Source of the DNA: Oxalobacter sp.
GTDB taxonomy: Bacteria > Pseudomonadota > Gammaproteobacteria > Burkholderiales > Burkholderiaceae_D
Length of the DNA: 52,413 bases
Assembly (NCBI GenBank): GCA_017524145.1
Contig: JAFWUI010000025.1
Span: 1 to 52,413, forward strand
Direction: 5' to 3'
The position numbers were made by a program, and so were the translations under genes. Every line of letters starts with the position of its first letter. The first letter of the stretch is position 1. The notes below the pieces were generated by a model. That model saw nothing but the letters and a program-made list of their open reading frames with translations. It was not told where the DNA came from and ran no database searches. Of this stretch, positions 17,928 through 28,579 are shown in pieces.

Positions 17928-19582
17928 CACCAACTCCTGAAACGGGACGGTGGGTTGTACAGGCCACCTGACCATTCAACGAGTTCCGCGATACTGCCCG
18001 CTGCCAGCAGTGTCCGCTTGGCATCCGTCCGTGCAATTCCCAAATCTTCCGGCAAGGCAATCTTGTTCTGTTCGCGCATGGTCTTGATGGATGACGCATC
18101 ACTCTTCATGCCGATTTCCGTCACACCTGCCACTGCAGCCACCATCTGTTTCCGTTCTTCCAATGACTCTGCCCGGTAGAGATATGCAATACCTTCTTCC
18201 GTCAGCACGTGGGTCACATCGTCGCCATAAATCATGACCGGGGCAATCGGCATACCTGACTCTTTCGAAACCTCAACCGCATCCAGATTCTCGACAAAAG
18301 TCGGCTGTGCACCGGACTGCCAAGTTTCCACCATCTGGACCACCAGCTTCCGTCCGCGTTCCAGCAGATCGTTGCCTTCCATCATGTCGAGCCATGCCGG
18401 GGTTGCATGACGACGTCCATGCGGGTCATGCCCCATATTCGGTGCTCCGCCAAAACCAGAAACACGCCCTTTCGTAACCGTTGAAGAATTGGCATTGCCA
18501 TCCAGCTGCAATGTCGCCCCGATGAACATATCCACAGCATACTGGCCAGCCATCTGGCAGAAAGCACGGTTGGAACGCATCGAGCCATCTGGACCAGTAA
18601 AGAAAACATCTGGACGGGCAGCAATGTAATCTTCCATCCCCAGCTCACCACCGAAGCAATGGACCGTTTCCACCCAACCACTTTCAATCGCCGGAATCAG
18701 GGTCGGATGTGGATTCAATGCCCAGTTCCTGCAGATCTTGCCCTTGAGCCCCAGCTGCTCGCCATAAGTCGGCAGCAGCAGCTCAATCGCAGCCGTATTG
18801 AACCCGATACCATGATTCAGCGACTGGACCTGATGCTTCGCATAAATCCCCTTGATTGCCATCATCGCCATCAGGATATGGACAGGCTTAATCAGGCGCG
18901 GGTCACGGGTGAACAGCGGTTCGATGAAAAACGGTCTGTCTGCAACCACCACAAAATCCACCCAGGAACCCGGTATATCGACACGTGGCAGGTCTGCCGG
19001 ATCATCAACCAGTTCATTGACCTGGGCAATCACAATGCCGTTCTTGAAAGCCGTCGGTTCAACAATCGCTGGCGTATCCTCGGTACTTGGACCTGTATAG
19101 AGATTGCCGTCCTTATCTGCCTTGTAAGCGGCAACCAGAGCGACATCGGGAATCAGGTCAACAAAAAGACGGGCATAAAGCTCGATATAGGTATGGATGG
19201 CACCAACCTCAATCATGCCATCTTCCATCAACTGGGACATCCGGAGGCTCTGTGCACCGGAATATGAAAAATCGATTTTCCGGGCAATCCCCTTTTCAAA
19301 AAGGTCCAGATGTTCCGGCAGGCTGACCGTCGGCATGATCATATGCAGGTCATGCAATCTGTCAGGATCGGCTTCCGCCAGCATCCGGGCAAGGAAATCC
19401 GCCTGTTTCTGATTGTTCCCCTCAAGGGCAACCCGGTCACCCGGGGAGATAAGCTTTTCAAGCATGGCTGGCAGGTCATCCGTTGGCAGGACCTTGCCTT
19501 GGACACCCAACCGTTCGATGCACTGCTGTTTCTTCTGACGGCGGGTATCCCACTGTCTGGAAACGGTCTGTTGCTGTGTCAT
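17927..19582 (-). CDS. mdcA: Malonate decarboxylase subunit alpha (acetyl-ACP:malonate ACP transferase)
   Basis: Swaps acetyl for malonyl on the carrier protein, releasing acetate, in the first step of each catalytic cycle. CoA-transferase-like protein of 551 aa with SPGDRVALEGNNQKQADFL, IDFSYSGAQSLRMSQL and RVSGFGGAPNMGHDPHGRRH. The start is ATG 19582 behind AAAGGAG, giving MTQQQTVSRQWDTRRQKK; upstream in-frame codons would add non-family residues. First gene of mdcABCDEGH; no mdcF, mdcL or mdcM transporter gene lies in the operon. A LysR-type operator lies about 80 nt upstream. Confidence 0.95.
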   Translation of the reverse strand: MTQQQTVSRQWDTRRQKKQQCIERLGVQGKVLPTDDLPAMLEKLISPGDRVALEGNNQKQADFLARMLAEADPDRLHDLHMIMPTVSLPEHLDLFEKGIARKIDFSYSGAQSLRMSQLMEDGMIEVGAIHTYIELYARLFVDLIPDVALVAAYKADKDGNLYTGPSTEDTPAIVEPTAFKNGIVIAQVNELVDDPADLPRVDIPGSWVDFVVVADRPFFIEPLFTRDPRLIKPVHILMAMMAIKGIYAKHQVQSLNHGIGFNTAAIELLLPTYGEQLGLKGKICRNWALNPHPTLIPAIESGWVETVHCFGGELGMEDYIAARPDVFFTGPDGSMRSNRAFCQMAGQYAVDMFIGATLQLDGNANSSTVTKGRVSGFGGAPNMGHDPHGRRHATPAWLDMMEGNDLLERGRKLVVQMVETWQSGAQPTFVENLDAVEVSKESGMPIAPVMIYGDDVTHVLTEEGIAYLYRAESLEERKQMVAAVAGVTEIGMKSDASSIKTMREQNKIALPEDLGIARTDAKRTLLAAGSIAELVEWSGGLYNPPSRFRSW

Positions 19583-19663
19583 GGATCTGCTCCTTTCATT
19601 GACTGGACTGATAGGCTCAGGATAAGTCAATGGACACAGTGCATCAATTAAATGGAACGATAG

Positions 19664-19686
19664 ATTATTAGATTGAAACTAATAAT
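19664..19686 (-). promoter_or_regulatory. LysR-type operator upstream of mdcA
   Basis: Perfect inverted repeat with arms ATTATTAG and CTAATAAT separated by 7 nt. It contains the T-N11-A core (TAG-N7-CTA) typical of LysR-family binding sites and lies 82-104 nt before the mdcA start. It is the likely MdcR site. Confidence 0.65.
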
Positions 19687-19705
19687 ATGGTCTGTAAAGG
19701 ATTTA

Positions 19706-19735
19706 TAAAAAAGTGGGGCATAGCCCCCTTCCCAC
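19706..19735 (-). terminator. Rho-independent terminator of the etfBA transcript
   Basis: On the minus strand GTGGG ... CCCAC encloses a GC-rich inner stem (GGGG/CCCC around CTATG), directly followed by TTTTTT. It lies 18 nt after the etfA stop. Confidence 0.85.
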
Positions 19736-19752
19736 AATAAGTCCTGTCTGTA

Positions 19753-20688
19753 TCAGCCCAATGCTGCAATCAGCTGCGGCACAACCTCATTCAGGTCTCC
19801 GACAATGCCATAATCTGCCGACAGGAAAATCGGCGCATCAGCATCCTGGTTGATGGCGACGATGGTCTTGGCATCCTTGATGCCGGCGATATGCTGGACG
19901 GCACCGGAGATGCCGACAGCGATGTAGAGGTCTGGCGCAATGATTTTACCGGTCTGGCCGACCTGCAGTTCGTTGGAGACGTAGCCGGCATCAACAGCGG
20001 CACGGGATGCACCGATGGCTGCACCGAGTTTATCTGCAAGCTGTTCGATAAGCCTGAAGTTTTCTTTGGAACCGATGCCCTGGCCACCAGCTACGACAAT
20101 CCTGGCACTGGAAAGTTCCGGCCTATCTGTCTTGTCAGTCTGCGCTGACACGAATATGGTCTTGCCGGTTCCAGCTACAGCTGCAATTTTTTCTATAGGC
20201 ACTGCTACCGTGTTGTTCTTTTCCGCAAGGGCAAAGGCGGTTGTCCGGACAGTGAGCGCCTTGATGGTATCTGATGTCTGGACGGTGGCGATGGCGTTGC
20301 CGGCATAGATAGGCCGTTCAAAGGTGTCAGATGCGATAACCCTAGTGATTTCAGAGACCTGTTCAATGTCGAGTTTTGCAGCAATGCGGGGCATGAGGGC
20401 TTTGCCGAAGGCGGTTGCCGGAGCAAGCAGGTGGCTGTAGTTCTGTGCAATGGACAAGACCTGTTCCGCCAGATTTTCTGGAAGCTGATGGTCGAGTGAC
20501 GGTGCATCTGCCAGCAGGATTTTTGTGATGCCTTTGATGGTGGCGCTGTCTTCTGCGACTTTCTTGCAGTTGCTGCCTGCGATAAGCAGATGGATGTCTT
20601 CCCCGCACTGTGCTGCGGCGGTGATGGTGCTGAGGGTGCTGTTCCTGACCTGGCCACTGTCGTGTTCTGCGATGACGAGTATTGACAT
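19753..20688 (-). CDS. etfA: Electron transfer flavoprotein subunit alpha
   Basis: FAD-binding subunit of ETF, which shuttles electrons from acyl-CoA or other dehydrogenases to the quinone pool. At 311 aa it has the C-terminal FAD domain signature: [20 protein letters not shown], then [16 protein letters not shown] and [23 protein letters not shown] (read as separate blocks). It begins 27 nt after etfB and is followed by a strong terminator. No acyl-CoA dehydrogenase or ETF:quinone oxidoreductase lies nearby, so the partner is not evident. Confidence 0.95.
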   Translation of the reverse strand: MSILVIAEHDSGQVRNSTLSTITAAAQCGEDIHLLIAGSNCKKVAEDSATIKGITKILLADAPSLDHQLPENLAEQVLSIAQNYSHLLAPATAFGKALMPRIAAKLDIEQVSEITRVIASDTFERPIYAGNAIATVQTSDTIKALTVRTTAFALAEKNNTVAVPIEKIAAVAGTGKTIFVSAQTDKTDRPELSSARIVVAGGQGIGSKENFRLIEQLADKLGAAIGASRAAVDAGYVSNELQVGQTGKIIAPDLYIAVGISGAVQHIAGIKDAKTIVAINQDADAPIFLSADYGIVGDLNEVVPQLIAALG

Positions 20689-20715
20689 GTCTGGGTTTCC
20701 TTTCCGTTGTCCGGG

Positions 20716-21465
20716 TCAGATGACTTTGGCCTGGTTTTTCAGGCGGTCAATGAGGGAGGCGACATCTGGGACTATCTGGACGGCTTTCCGGGCTGGGGGC
20801 TCTGCCACGTTGAGGATGCTGAGTTTTGTGTCGATGCCGATACCCAGTTCTTCAGGTGCAGTCAGTTCAATGGTCTTTTTCCGGGCTTTCATCATATTCG
20901 GCAACGTGACATAACGCGGTTCATTGAGCCGCAGGTCTGCAGTGACAACAGCAGGCAGCTGGAGCTGGAGGGTTTCCTGACCGTCATCGGTCTCACGGGT
21001 GACGGTTGCGGTGCCATCCCCGACGGTGAGGGATGAGATGGCGGTTGCCTGCGGGACGTCCATAAGGGCGGCAAGCATCGGCCCTGTCTGGCTGGCATCG
21101 TCATCGATTGCCTGTTTCCCGAGGATGACGAGGTCGGGCTGTTCTTTATCGGCAATCTGTTTCAGGAGCTTTGCAACGGCAAGCGATGTCAGGACGGCAT
21201 CGGTCTTGATGAGGATGGCCCGGTCGGCACCGATGGCCATGGCGGTGCGGAGCACATCCTGGGCTTTCTCAACGCCACAGGAAACAGCGACGACTTCGTC
21301 TGCCACACCGGCTTCTTTCTGCTTGACGGCCTCTTCGACAGCGATTTCATCGAAGGGGTTCATGGACATCCGGGCGTTGGCGGTCTCGACCCCGGAACCG
21401 TCCGCCTTGACACGGATGCGGACATTGGCGTCCACAACCCGCTTCACTGCTACGAGTATTTTCAT
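20716..21465 (-). CDS. etfB: Electron transfer flavoprotein subunit beta
   Basis: AMP-binding beta subunit of the ETF heterodimer, 249 aa. N-terminal MKILVAVKRVVDANVRIRVK and the central ILGKQAIDDDASQTGPMLAALM are characteristic, with conserved LRLNEPRYVTLPNMMKARKK near the C-terminus. It precedes etfA and follows a TusA-like gene by 24 nt, suggesting an alaS–tusA–etfB–etfA transcript. Confidence 0.95.
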   Translation of the reverse strand: MKILVAVKRVVDANVRIRVKADGSGVETANARMSMNPFDEIAVEEAVKQKEAGVADEVVAVSCGVEKAQDVLRTAMAIGADRAILIKTDAVLTSLAVAKLLKQIADKEQPDLVILGKQAIDDDASQTGPMLAALMDVPQATAISSLTVGDGTATVTRETDDGQETLQLQLPAVVTADLRLNEPRYVTLPNMMKARKKTIELTAPEELGIGIDTKLSILNVAEPPARKAVQIVPDVASLIDRLKNQAKVI

Positions 21466-21489
21466 CTGACAGCTTCTCGTTCTTGATAC

Positions 21490-21732
21490 TTATTTTCTTT
21501 GGATGACGATGGCATAGACACCATCCTGCTCGGTCTGGCCGACAACCGTATTGCCCGTCTGCCTGCCAAAAAACTGGAAATCCCCCACTGCCCCAGGATC
21601 GGTTGTCAACACCTTGAGCAACTGACCGGATTCCAGATTGGCCAGGGCCTTTTTCGCCTTCAGAATCGGCATCGGGCATTTGGTCCCACAGGTATCGATG
21701 GTCAGATCGACAGTTTCTGCTACCTGTACCAT
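21490..21732 (-). CDS. TusA/SirA-family sulfurtransferase
   Basis: Small sulfur-carrier protein of 80 aa with the hallmark CGTKCPMPILKAKKAL (catalytic Cys at about residue 19) and the TusA-type second half containing TTDPGAVGDF. TusA-like proteins relay persulfide sulfur for tRNA thiolation or other thiol chemistry; the acceptor here is unknown. The start codon lies 1 nt after the alaS stop, so translation is probably coupled. Longer in-frame extensions upstream run through alaS in another frame and are rejected. Confidence 0.88.
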   Translation of the reverse strand: MVQVAETVDLTIDTCGTKCPMPILKAKKALANLESGQLLKVLTTDPGAVGDFQFFGRQTGNTVVGQTEQDGVYAIVIQRK

Positions 21733-21733
21733 C

Positions 21734-24349
21734 TCAGCCTGCCAGTTTCTGTTCAACCCAGCCTTTGACACTGTCCAATGCACCTGCCAATGCTTCAGGC
21801 TTTGAACCACCTGCCTGTGCCATATCAGGGCGGCCACCGCCCTTGCCACCGACCTGACCGGCGACAAAATTGACCAGTTCACCGGCTTTAATCCGCTTGG
21901 TGCTATCTACTGTCACCCCAGCAATCAGGCTGACCTTCTCACCATTGACAGAAGCCAGGACAATCGCCGCAGTCTTCAGCTTGTCTTTCAGCTTATCCAT
22001 CATATTGCGCAAAGCGGGTACATCCGCCCCTTCAATGCGTGCAGAAAGCACCTTCATGCCCTGGACTTCAACCGCCTTGCCAGCCAGGTCATCCCCCTGG
22101 CTGGATGCCAACTTGGCTTTCAACCCAGCCAGTTCACGGTCCACAGACTTGACATGGTCCTGCAGCTGACCGATACGTCCCAGCAGGTTGTCTGGCTGGG
22201 TCTTGAGGGCAGATGCCACTTCATTGACCTCCTGTGCCAGATCCTGAACCCAGACCATGGCCGTCAAGCCGGTCACCGCTTCAACACGCCGGATACCGGC
22301 AGCGACACCGCCTTCAGAAACAATCTTGAACAGGCCGATTTCACCCGTCCCCGCCACATGGGTGCCCCCACAGAGTTCACAGGAAGAACCGATATCGCAG
22401 ACACGGACAACATCCCCATACTTTTCACCGAAAAGCGCCATTGCCCCATGGGCGATTGCATCGTCGTATGGCATTTCTTCTGCATTGGTCGGTTGATTCG
22501 CCAGGATTTCACGGTTGACAATTTCTTCAACCTGACGGATCTGTTCCGCCGTGACCGGTGCATTATGGCTGAAGTCAAAACGGGTCTTGTCCGGATCAAC
22601 CAGAGAGCCCCGCTGGGCAACATGGGTGCCCAATACCTGACGGAGTGCCTTATGCATCAGATGGGTTGCCGAATGGTTGCGGGCAATCTGCCTACGGCGT
22701 TCGACATCCACAGAAGCCGTCAAACCATCCCCAATTGCTACAGCACCTTCAATCACCGTGACGTGATGTCCAGATACTCCAGGCTTAATCCGTTGGGTAT
22801 CGGAGACAGCGATTGAAACATCGGCTGCATTTAAGGAGCCTGTATCACCGACCTGCCCCCCCATCTCTGCATAGAATGGGGTTTTATCCAAGACAATGAC
22901 ACCATCCTGCCCCTTTTCAATCCGGTCAACCAGTACACCATCTCTGTATAGTGCAACAACCGTTCCGGTTTCTGTCAGATGGGTGTAACCGGTAAACTGT
23001 GTTTTTTCTCCGTCATAATCCAAGACAGCCGCCATCTTGAACTTGCCAGAAGCCCTTGCGGTTTCCTTCTGTTTTTCCATGGCGGCATTGAATCCATCCT
23101 CATCCACAGAAATCTGGCGTTCACGACAAATATCCTCGGTCAAATCCAATGGGAATCCATAGGTGTCATACAGCGTAAAAGCTGTTTCACCATCCAGCAC
23201 CTTGCCACCATTAGACAATGCCGATTCAAGGATCTTCATCCCGTTGTCAAGTGTTTCACCGAAACGTTCCTCCTCATGGCGTAGGACTTCCTTCACATGG
23301 TCAGCCGCTTCAATAAGCTCTGGATAGGCATCACCCATTTCCTTGACCAATGCATCAACCAATGAGTAAAAGAACGGTTTTGTCTGTCCCAATTTGTAAC
23401 CATGACGTAATGCACGGCGGATGATACGGCGCAGTACATAGCCATGACCGTCACTGCCAGGAATCAATCCATCAACAATCATAAACGCCGTAGAACGGAT
23501 ATGGTCAGCAATGACCTTCAGCGAATTTTCTGCCAGATTATCTGTACCAACCGCCTTTGCCGCCGCCTTGATCAGGTTCTGGAACGTATCAATCTCATAG
23601 TTGCTGTGGACATGCTGCATGATGGCAGCCAGCCGTTCAATGCCCATACCGGTATCGACACACGGTTTCGGCAATGGGGTCATATTACCCTGTTCATCAC
23701 GGTTGAACTGCATGAAGACCAGGTTCCAGATTTCGATATAACGGTCACCATCTTCATCCGGACTTCCCGGCGGGCCACCAGCCACTTCTGGACCATGGTC
23801 ATAGAAAATCTCACTGCAAGGACCGCAAGGACCGGTATCTGCCATCTGCCAGAAATTATCAGAAGCGTAGCGCCCCCCTTTATTGTCACCGATGCGGACA
23901 ATACGGTCTTCCGGCACACCGATTTCCTTCGCCCAGATGTCATAAGCCTCATCATCTTCCTGATAGACCGTGACCCAGAGTTTTTCCTTCGGCAATTTAT
24001 AAACGGTCGTCAGCAGTTCCCATGCATAGGAAATCGCATCCCGCTTGAAATAATCCCCGAAGCTGAAATTACCCAGCATTTCGAAGAAAGTATGGTGGCG
24101 GGCAGTATAACCGACATTTTCAAGGTCATTATGCTTACCTCCGGCACGGACACAACGCTGGCAGGATGTTGCCCGTGTATAAGGGCGTTTATCCAACCCC
24201 AGGAAAACATCCTTGAACTGCACCATCCCGGCATTGGTGAGCATCAGGGTCGGGTCATTGGCCGGTACCAATGAACTTGAACGGACAACGGTATGTCCCT
24301 TAGCTTTAAAAAAGTCCAGGAACTTCTGACGGATTTCGGCTGATTTCAT
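21734..24349 (-). CDS. alaS: Alanyl-tRNA synthetase
   Basis: Class II synthetase charging tRNA-Ala, 871 aa, full length. Catalytic core: [17 protein letters not shown] near residue 85. The editing domain has [11 protein letters not shown] (HxxxH zinc motif, about 560) and [16 protein letters not shown] (about 660), and the C-terminal C-Ala domain ends [11 protein letters not shown]. It appears to be the first gene of an operon with the TusA-like gene and etfBA. It lies 141 nt after purL with the purL terminator between. Confidence 0.97.
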   Translation of the reverse strand: MKSAEIRQKFLDFFKAKGHTVVRSSSLVPANDPTLMLTNAGMVQFKDVFLGLDKRPYTRATSCQRCVRAGGKHNDLENVGYTARHHTFFEMLGNFSFGDYFKRDAISYAWELLTTVYKLPKEKLWVTVYQEDDEAYDIWAKEIGVPEDRIVRIGDNKGGRYASDNFWQMADTGPCGPCSEIFYDHGPEVAGGPPGSPDEDGDRYIEIWNLVFMQFNRDEQGNMTPLPKPCVDTGMGIERLAAIMQHVHSNYEIDTFQNLIKAAAKAVGTDNLAENSLKVIADHIRSTAFMIVDGLIPGSDGHGYVLRRIIRRALRHGYKLGQTKPFFYSLVDALVKEMGDAYPELIEAADHVKEVLRHEEERFGETLDNGMKILESALSNGGKVLDGETAFTLYDTYGFPLDLTEDICRERQISVDEDGFNAAMEKQKETARASGKFKMAAVLDYDGEKTQFTGYTHLTETGTVVALYRDGVLVDRIEKGQDGVIVLDKTPFYAEMGGQVGDTGSLNAADVSIAVSDTQRIKPGVSGHHVTVIEGAVAIGDGLTASVDVERRRQIARNHSATHLMHKALRQVLGTHVAQRGSLVDPDKTRFDFSHNAPVTAEQIRQVEEIVNREILANQPTNAEEMPYDDAIAHGAMALFGEKYGDVVRVCDIGSSCELCGGTHVAGTGEIGLFKIVSEGGVAAGIRRVEAVTGLTAMVWVQDLAQEVNEVASALKTQPDNLLGRIGQLQDHVKSVDRELAGLKAKLASSQGDDLAGKAVEVQGMKVLSARIEGADVPALRNMMDKLKDKLKTAAIVLASVNGEKVSLIAGVTVDSTKRIKAGELVNFVAGQVGGKGGGRPDMAQAGGSKPEALAGALDSVKGWVEQKLAG

Positions 24350-24389
24350 TTTGCTGTGACCATAAAACGATAGGCGAAATGATGATTAT

Positions 24390-24419
24390 AAAAGAAAAAC
24401 AGCCGGGTGAACCGGCTGT
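24390..24419 (-). terminator. Rho-independent terminator after purL
   Basis: Minus-strand stem ACAGCCGG/CCGGCTGT with a short loop (TTCAC), followed by a T-rich tract (TTTTTCTTTT), 72 nt after the purL stop. Confidence 0.85.
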
Positions 24420-24430
24420 CAGGACTGTTT

Positions 24431-24476
24431 TGACAATAAAGCAGGCATATTATTGTCACAAAATTTTCTGCCTGCT
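24431..24476 (-). repeat. Interleaved inverted repeats in the purL 3' region
   Basis: Reading the minus strand: AGCAGGCA, 10 nt, TGACAATAA, 2 nt, TGCCTGCT, then at once TTATTGTCA. The two perfect inverted repeats (8 and 9 bp) interlock, so the hairpins exclude each other if fully formed. They lie between the purL stop and its terminator. Confidence 0.7.
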
Positions 24477-24490
24477 GGTACAGGCTACGG

Positions 24491-27400
24491 TCATCCCACC
24501 CATTTCCGGGCATTTTGGAACATGCGCATCCATGGGGAATCTTCTCCCCAGCCATCTGGTGCCCATGAGTTCTGCACTGTCCTGAACGCACGTTCCGCGT
24601 GTGGCATCATGACAGTGAAACGCCCATCCGGTGTGGTCACAGAGGTGATGCCATCCGGTGAGCCATTCGGGTTCAATGGATAAGTTTCGGTCGGTTTGCC
24701 ATCATGGTCGATGTAACGCATGGCAACCTTGGCTTTCCGGATATCTCCCTGCTGGGAGAAGTCTGCACGCCCTTCACCGTGGGAAACGACAATCGGGGTC
24801 TGCAACCCAGCCATACCATCAAAGAAGATGGATGGTGACGCGGTCACTTCGACCATTGAGAAACGCGCTTCAAACTGTTCGGAACGGTTGCGGACGAATT
24901 TCGGCCAGGCGTCAGCCCCCGGAATGATGGATGCCAAGCTGCTCATCATCTGGCAGCCATTGCAGATACCCAGGGCAAAGGTGTCCATACGCCAGAAGAA
25001 GTTCTCGAACTGTTCCTTGAGCTGATTATTGAACAGGATTTTCTTCGCCCAGCCTTCCCCTGCTCCGAGGACATCCCCATAGGAGAAACCGCCGACGGCA
25101 ATCAGTCCTTTGCAGTCATCGAGGTACATGCGGCCGTCCATCAGGTCAGTCATATGGACATCGACCGCTTCAAACCCTGCCCGGTGCATGACATAAGCTG
25201 TCTCGACATGGGAGTTGGAACCCTGTTCACGCAGAATGGCGACCCGGGGCCGCACACCTTTGTTGATGTAAGGTGCAGCGATGTTTTCTGATATATCGAA
25301 TGGTACAACCGGCGAGATGCCCTTATCTGCCGTATTGAGGATCTGGTCGTATTCCTGGTCTGCACAATCTGGATTGTCACGCAGTCTGGCGATGCGCCAG
25401 CTGGTTTCACTCCACAAGCGGTGCAGGTCGATATGGGAACGCAGAAAGACCTCCTGCCCATGCAGTTTGAAGACAATATCATTGCCGACTGCCACTGTGC
25501 CCAGATAATGGATGGTTTCACCAAGACCTGCGTCAATGAACTGTGATGTCACCGTTTCAAGACTGTCTTTACGGACCTGCAGGACAGCGCCCAGTTCTTC
25601 ATTGAAGAGGATGGAGAGCGTTTTGCTGTTGTCAGGTTGGGCGTCAACGGCCGCATCAGCCAGTGCATCCAAGCTGATGTCAAGACCACAATGCCCAGCA
25701 AACGCCATTTCACAGAGGGTCACAAAAAGACCGCCGTCTGAACGGTCATGGTAAGCAAGCAGCAGTCCCTGCTGATTGAGGTCCTGGATGGTGTTGAAAA
25801 AGGCCTTGAGGTCTGCCGCACTGTCCACATCCGGTACGGTTGCACCAATCTGACCGGTGACCTGTGCCAGCGCAGAAGCACCCAACCGGTTCTTGCCCCG
25901 TCCCAGGTCGATTGCCAGCAAGACTGTATCGCCCTTATCTGTCCGAAGCTGTGGTGTCATGGAACGCCTGACATCCTTGACTGGAGCAAAGGCCGAAACA
26001 ATCAGGGAAACCGGTGAAAGGACTTCTTTGTCCTGCCCGCCTTCCTGCCATGTCGTCCGCATGGAAAGGGAATCTTTGCCGACAGGGATACTGAGTCCCA
26101 GGTCAGGGCACAGTTCAAGCCCAACCGCCTTGACGGTATCGTAAAGGGCAGCGTCCTGACCTGGCTGCCCGCAGGCCGCCATCCAGTTGGCAGACAGTTT
26201 GATATCAGAAACTGCTTCAATTGGAGCTGCTGCGATGTTGGTCAGCGCCTCACCGATTGCCATACGGCCGGATGCCGGGGCGTTGATGACCGCCAACGGT
26301 GTCCTTTCGCCCATTGCCATCGCCTCGCCCATATACCCTTCAAAACTCATCAGGGTCACCGCACAGTCTGCGACCGGCACCTGCCAAGGACCGACCATCT
26401 GGTCACGGCAGGTCATCCCGCCAACTGCACGGTCACCAATAGTAATCAGGAACGATTTGTCACCGACCGTCGGCAGCAGCAGGACTTTCTCAGCAACTTC
26501 CCCTAACGTCAGGTCTTTCAGGCTGACTTCAGGATAGTCATGGGTGACATGGGCAACATCACGGTGCATTTTCGGTGGTTTGCCCAGCAGGACATCCATC
26601 GGCATGTTGACCGGTTCATTCTGGTATGCTGAATCAACGACTTTCAGCTGGCGTTCCTCGGTTGCCTTGCCGACAATCGCATAGGGGCAACGCTCACGGA
26701 TACAGAGGTCGTTGAACAGGTCCAGGTTTTCTTCCGCTATCGCAAGCACATAACGTTCCTGGGATTCATTGCTCCAGATTTCGCGGGGGGACATACCGCT
26801 TTCTTCCAATGGGATATTCCGGAGATCGAAGACCGCTCCCCTGTCCGCATCATGGGTGATTTCTGGGAAGGCATTTGAAAGCCCCCCTGCCCCGACATCA
26901 TGGATGGACAGGATTGGATTTTTCTCTTTCATCGCCCAGCAGGCATTGATGACTTCCTGCGCCCGGCGCTGCATTTCAGGGTTGCCCCGTTGGACGGAAT
27001 CGAAATCAAGGTCTGCGGTATTCGCACCGGTCGCCATCGAGGATGCCGCACCACCACCCATGCCAATCCGCATACCGGGACCACCCAGCTGAATCAGCAG
27101 TGCACCGACAGGCAACGGCTGTTTTTTGGTATGGATGTCAGCAATAGACCCCAACCCACCCGCCAGCATGATGGGTTTATGGTAACCGTAGACGGTATTG
27201 CCGACATGCTGTTCATAGGTCCGGAAGTAGCCTGTCAGGTTCGGACGGCCAAACTCGTTGTTGAATGCCGCTCCGCCAATCGGTCCATCAATCATGATCT
27301 GCAAGGAGGAGGCAATCCGGTCCGGCTTGCCGTAAACGGCTTCGTCCTTGGCTTGTGTGGTGACATCCGATGCGTTTTCCCAAGACCTCCTGGCTTCCGG

Positions 27401-28438
27401 CAGCTGGAGGTTCGAGACAGTGAATCCTGTCAGTCCGGCTTTCGGTTTTGCACCACGCCCTGTCGCCCCTTCATCACGGATTTCACCGCCTGAGCCTGTA
27501 GCAGCCCCCGGGAACGGCGAAATGGCTGTCGGATGGTTATGGGTCTCGACCTTCATCAGGATATGCGCCATTTCTTCATTGGGTTGATAGACGCAGTCAC
27601 CTGACTGGTTTTCAGGATAGAAACGCATGACTTTCCCACCTTGGATGATGGAGGAATTGTCCTTGTAGGCGACGATTGTCTTTCCAGGATGTTTCTCGTG
27701 GGTGTTCCGGATCATCGAGAACAGCGAACGGTCCTGTGGCTTGCCATCGATTGTCCAGTCCGCATTGAAAATCTTATGGCGGCAATGCTCACTGTTTGCC
27801 TGGGCAAACATCATCAGCTCGACATCTGTCGGGCTGCGCCCGGCTTTCAGGAAAGCATCGTACAGGTAATCAATCTCATCTTCTGACAGAGCAAGCCCCA
27901 GGTCTGAGTTTGCCTTGACCAAGGCTTCCCTGCCCCCCTGCTGGATATCAACGGATTCGAGGGGCTTCGCATCCAGTTCACGGAACAGGACTTCTGCATC
28001 TTTCCGGTTTGACAGAACCATCTCGGTCATCCTGTCATGCAACAGTCCCACGATGGCAAGACGGGCATCTTCAGGAACCGCAGGCATTTTCCTGTTCCGC
28101 CGGATCCGGTAGGAAATCCCCCTTTCCACACGCTTTACATCTTCAAGCGAACAGCTGTGCAGGATATCAGTCGCCTTGGAAGACCATGGGGAAATCGTCC
28201 CGGCACGGGGAACAACAATATATTCCTCACCTTTCTCAGCCTGTTTATATGGCTCACCATAAGTCAGCAATGATTCCAACCGGGCTAGGTCATTTTCAGA
28301 AAGGTTATCGCCTCCATCCACGAAATGAAGGTAACGGCCAGTGATTTCAGTCACCGAAGAATCGATTTTCTGGATTGCAGAAAGAAGGCGTTGCGCACGG
28401 AAGGCAGAAAGTGCATTGGAACCCGGCAGAATAAGCAT
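24491..28438 (-). CDS. purL: Phosphoribosylformylglycinamidine synthase
   Basis: Fourth step of purine synthesis: converts FGAR, glutamine and ATP to FGAM. Single-chain large form of 1315 aa: an N-terminal PurS-like region, the FGAM synthase core ([22 protein letters not shown]-type ATP site near residue 295) and a C-terminal class I glutaminase. Its glutaminase is intact, with [14 protein letters not shown] carrying the nucleophile and [11 protein letters not shown] the histidine, in contrast to CarA here. The start ATG 28438 gives [21 protein letters not shown] at 28494-28499 (minus) is a likely -10 element. Confidence 0.97.
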   Translation of the reverse strand: MLILPGSNALSAFRAQRLLSAIQKIDSSVTEITGRYLHFVDGGDNLSENDLARLESLLTYGEPYKQAEKGEEYIVVPRAGTISPWSSKATDILHSCSLEDVKRVERGISYRIRRNRKMPAVPEDARLAIVGLLHDRMTEMVLSNRKDAEVLFRELDAKPLESVDIQQGGREALVKANSDLGLALSEDEIDYLYDAFLKAGRSPTDVELMMFAQANSEHCRHKIFNADWTIDGKPQDRSLFSMIRNTHEKHPGKTIVAYKDNSSIIQGGKVMRFYPENQSGDCVYQPNEEMAHILMKVETHNHPTAISPFPGAATGSGGEIRDEGATGRGAKPKAGLTGFTVSNLQLPEARRSWENASDVTTQAKDEAVYGKPDRIASSLQIMIDGPIGGAAFNNEFGRPNLTGYFRTYEQHVGNTVYGYHKPIMLAGGLGSIADIHTKKQPLPVGALLIQLGGPGMRIGMGGGAASSMATGANTADLDFDSVQRGNPEMQRRAQEVINACWAMKEKNPILSIHDVGAGGLSNAFPEITHDADRGAVFDLRNIPLEESGMSPREIWSNESQERYVLAIAEENLDLFNDLCIRERCPYAIVGKATEERQLKVVDSAYQNEPVNMPMDVLLGKPPKMHRDVAHVTHDYPEVSLKDLTLGEVAEKVLLLPTVGDKSFLITIGDRAVGGMTCRDQMVGPWQVPVADCAVTLMSFEGYMGEAMAMGERTPLAVINAPASGRMAIGEALTNIAAAPIEAVSDIKLSANWMAACGQPGQDAALYDTVKAVGLELCPDLGLSIPVGKDSLSMRTTWQEGGQDKEVLSPVSLIVSAFAPVKDVRRSMTPQLRTDKGDTVLLAIDLGRGKNRLGASALAQVTGQIGATVPDVDSAADLKAFFNTIQDLNQQGLLLAYHDRSDGGLFVTLCEMAFAGHCGLDISLDALADAAVDAQPDNSKTLSILFNEELGAVLQVRKDSLETVTSQFIDAGLGETIHYLGTVAVGNDIVFKLHGQEVFLRSHIDLHRLWSETSWRIARLRDNPDCADQEYDQILNTADKGISPVVPFDISENIAAPYINKGVRPRVAILREQGSNSHVETAYVMHRAGFEAVDVHMTDLMDGRMYLDDCKGLIAVGGFSYGDVLGAGEGWAKKILFNNQLKEQFENFFWRMDTFALGICNGCQMMSSLASIIPGADAWPKFVRNRSEQFEARFSMVEVTASPSIFFDGMAGLQTPIVVSHGEGRADFSQQGDIRKAKVAMRYIDHDGKPTETYPLNPNGSPDGITSVTTPDGRFTVMMPHAERAFRTVQNSWAPDGWGEDSPWMRMFQNARKWVG

Positions 28439-28579
28439 GATGGCATCCTGAATGGAAATAACAGCAACAATAGGTGAAAAACCCTATCCTGTTATTATAC
28501 CTTGCCGGTTTTCATGAAGAAACAAGAGGAGGGAAACGGTTCCGCCCTTGCTGGATTCATGGCCTCCCTGCCAACTGTT

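Noticed and set aside
21733-21882. N-terminal extension of the TusA-like protein
   Set aside because: The extra 50 codons run through the 3' end of alaS in another frame; the ATG at 21732 gives a normal 80-aa family member.
24431-24476. Classic H-type pseudoknot from the interleaved repeats
   Set aside because: There are no nucleotides between the two 3' arms to cross the first 8-bp stem, so both stems cannot form in full at once.
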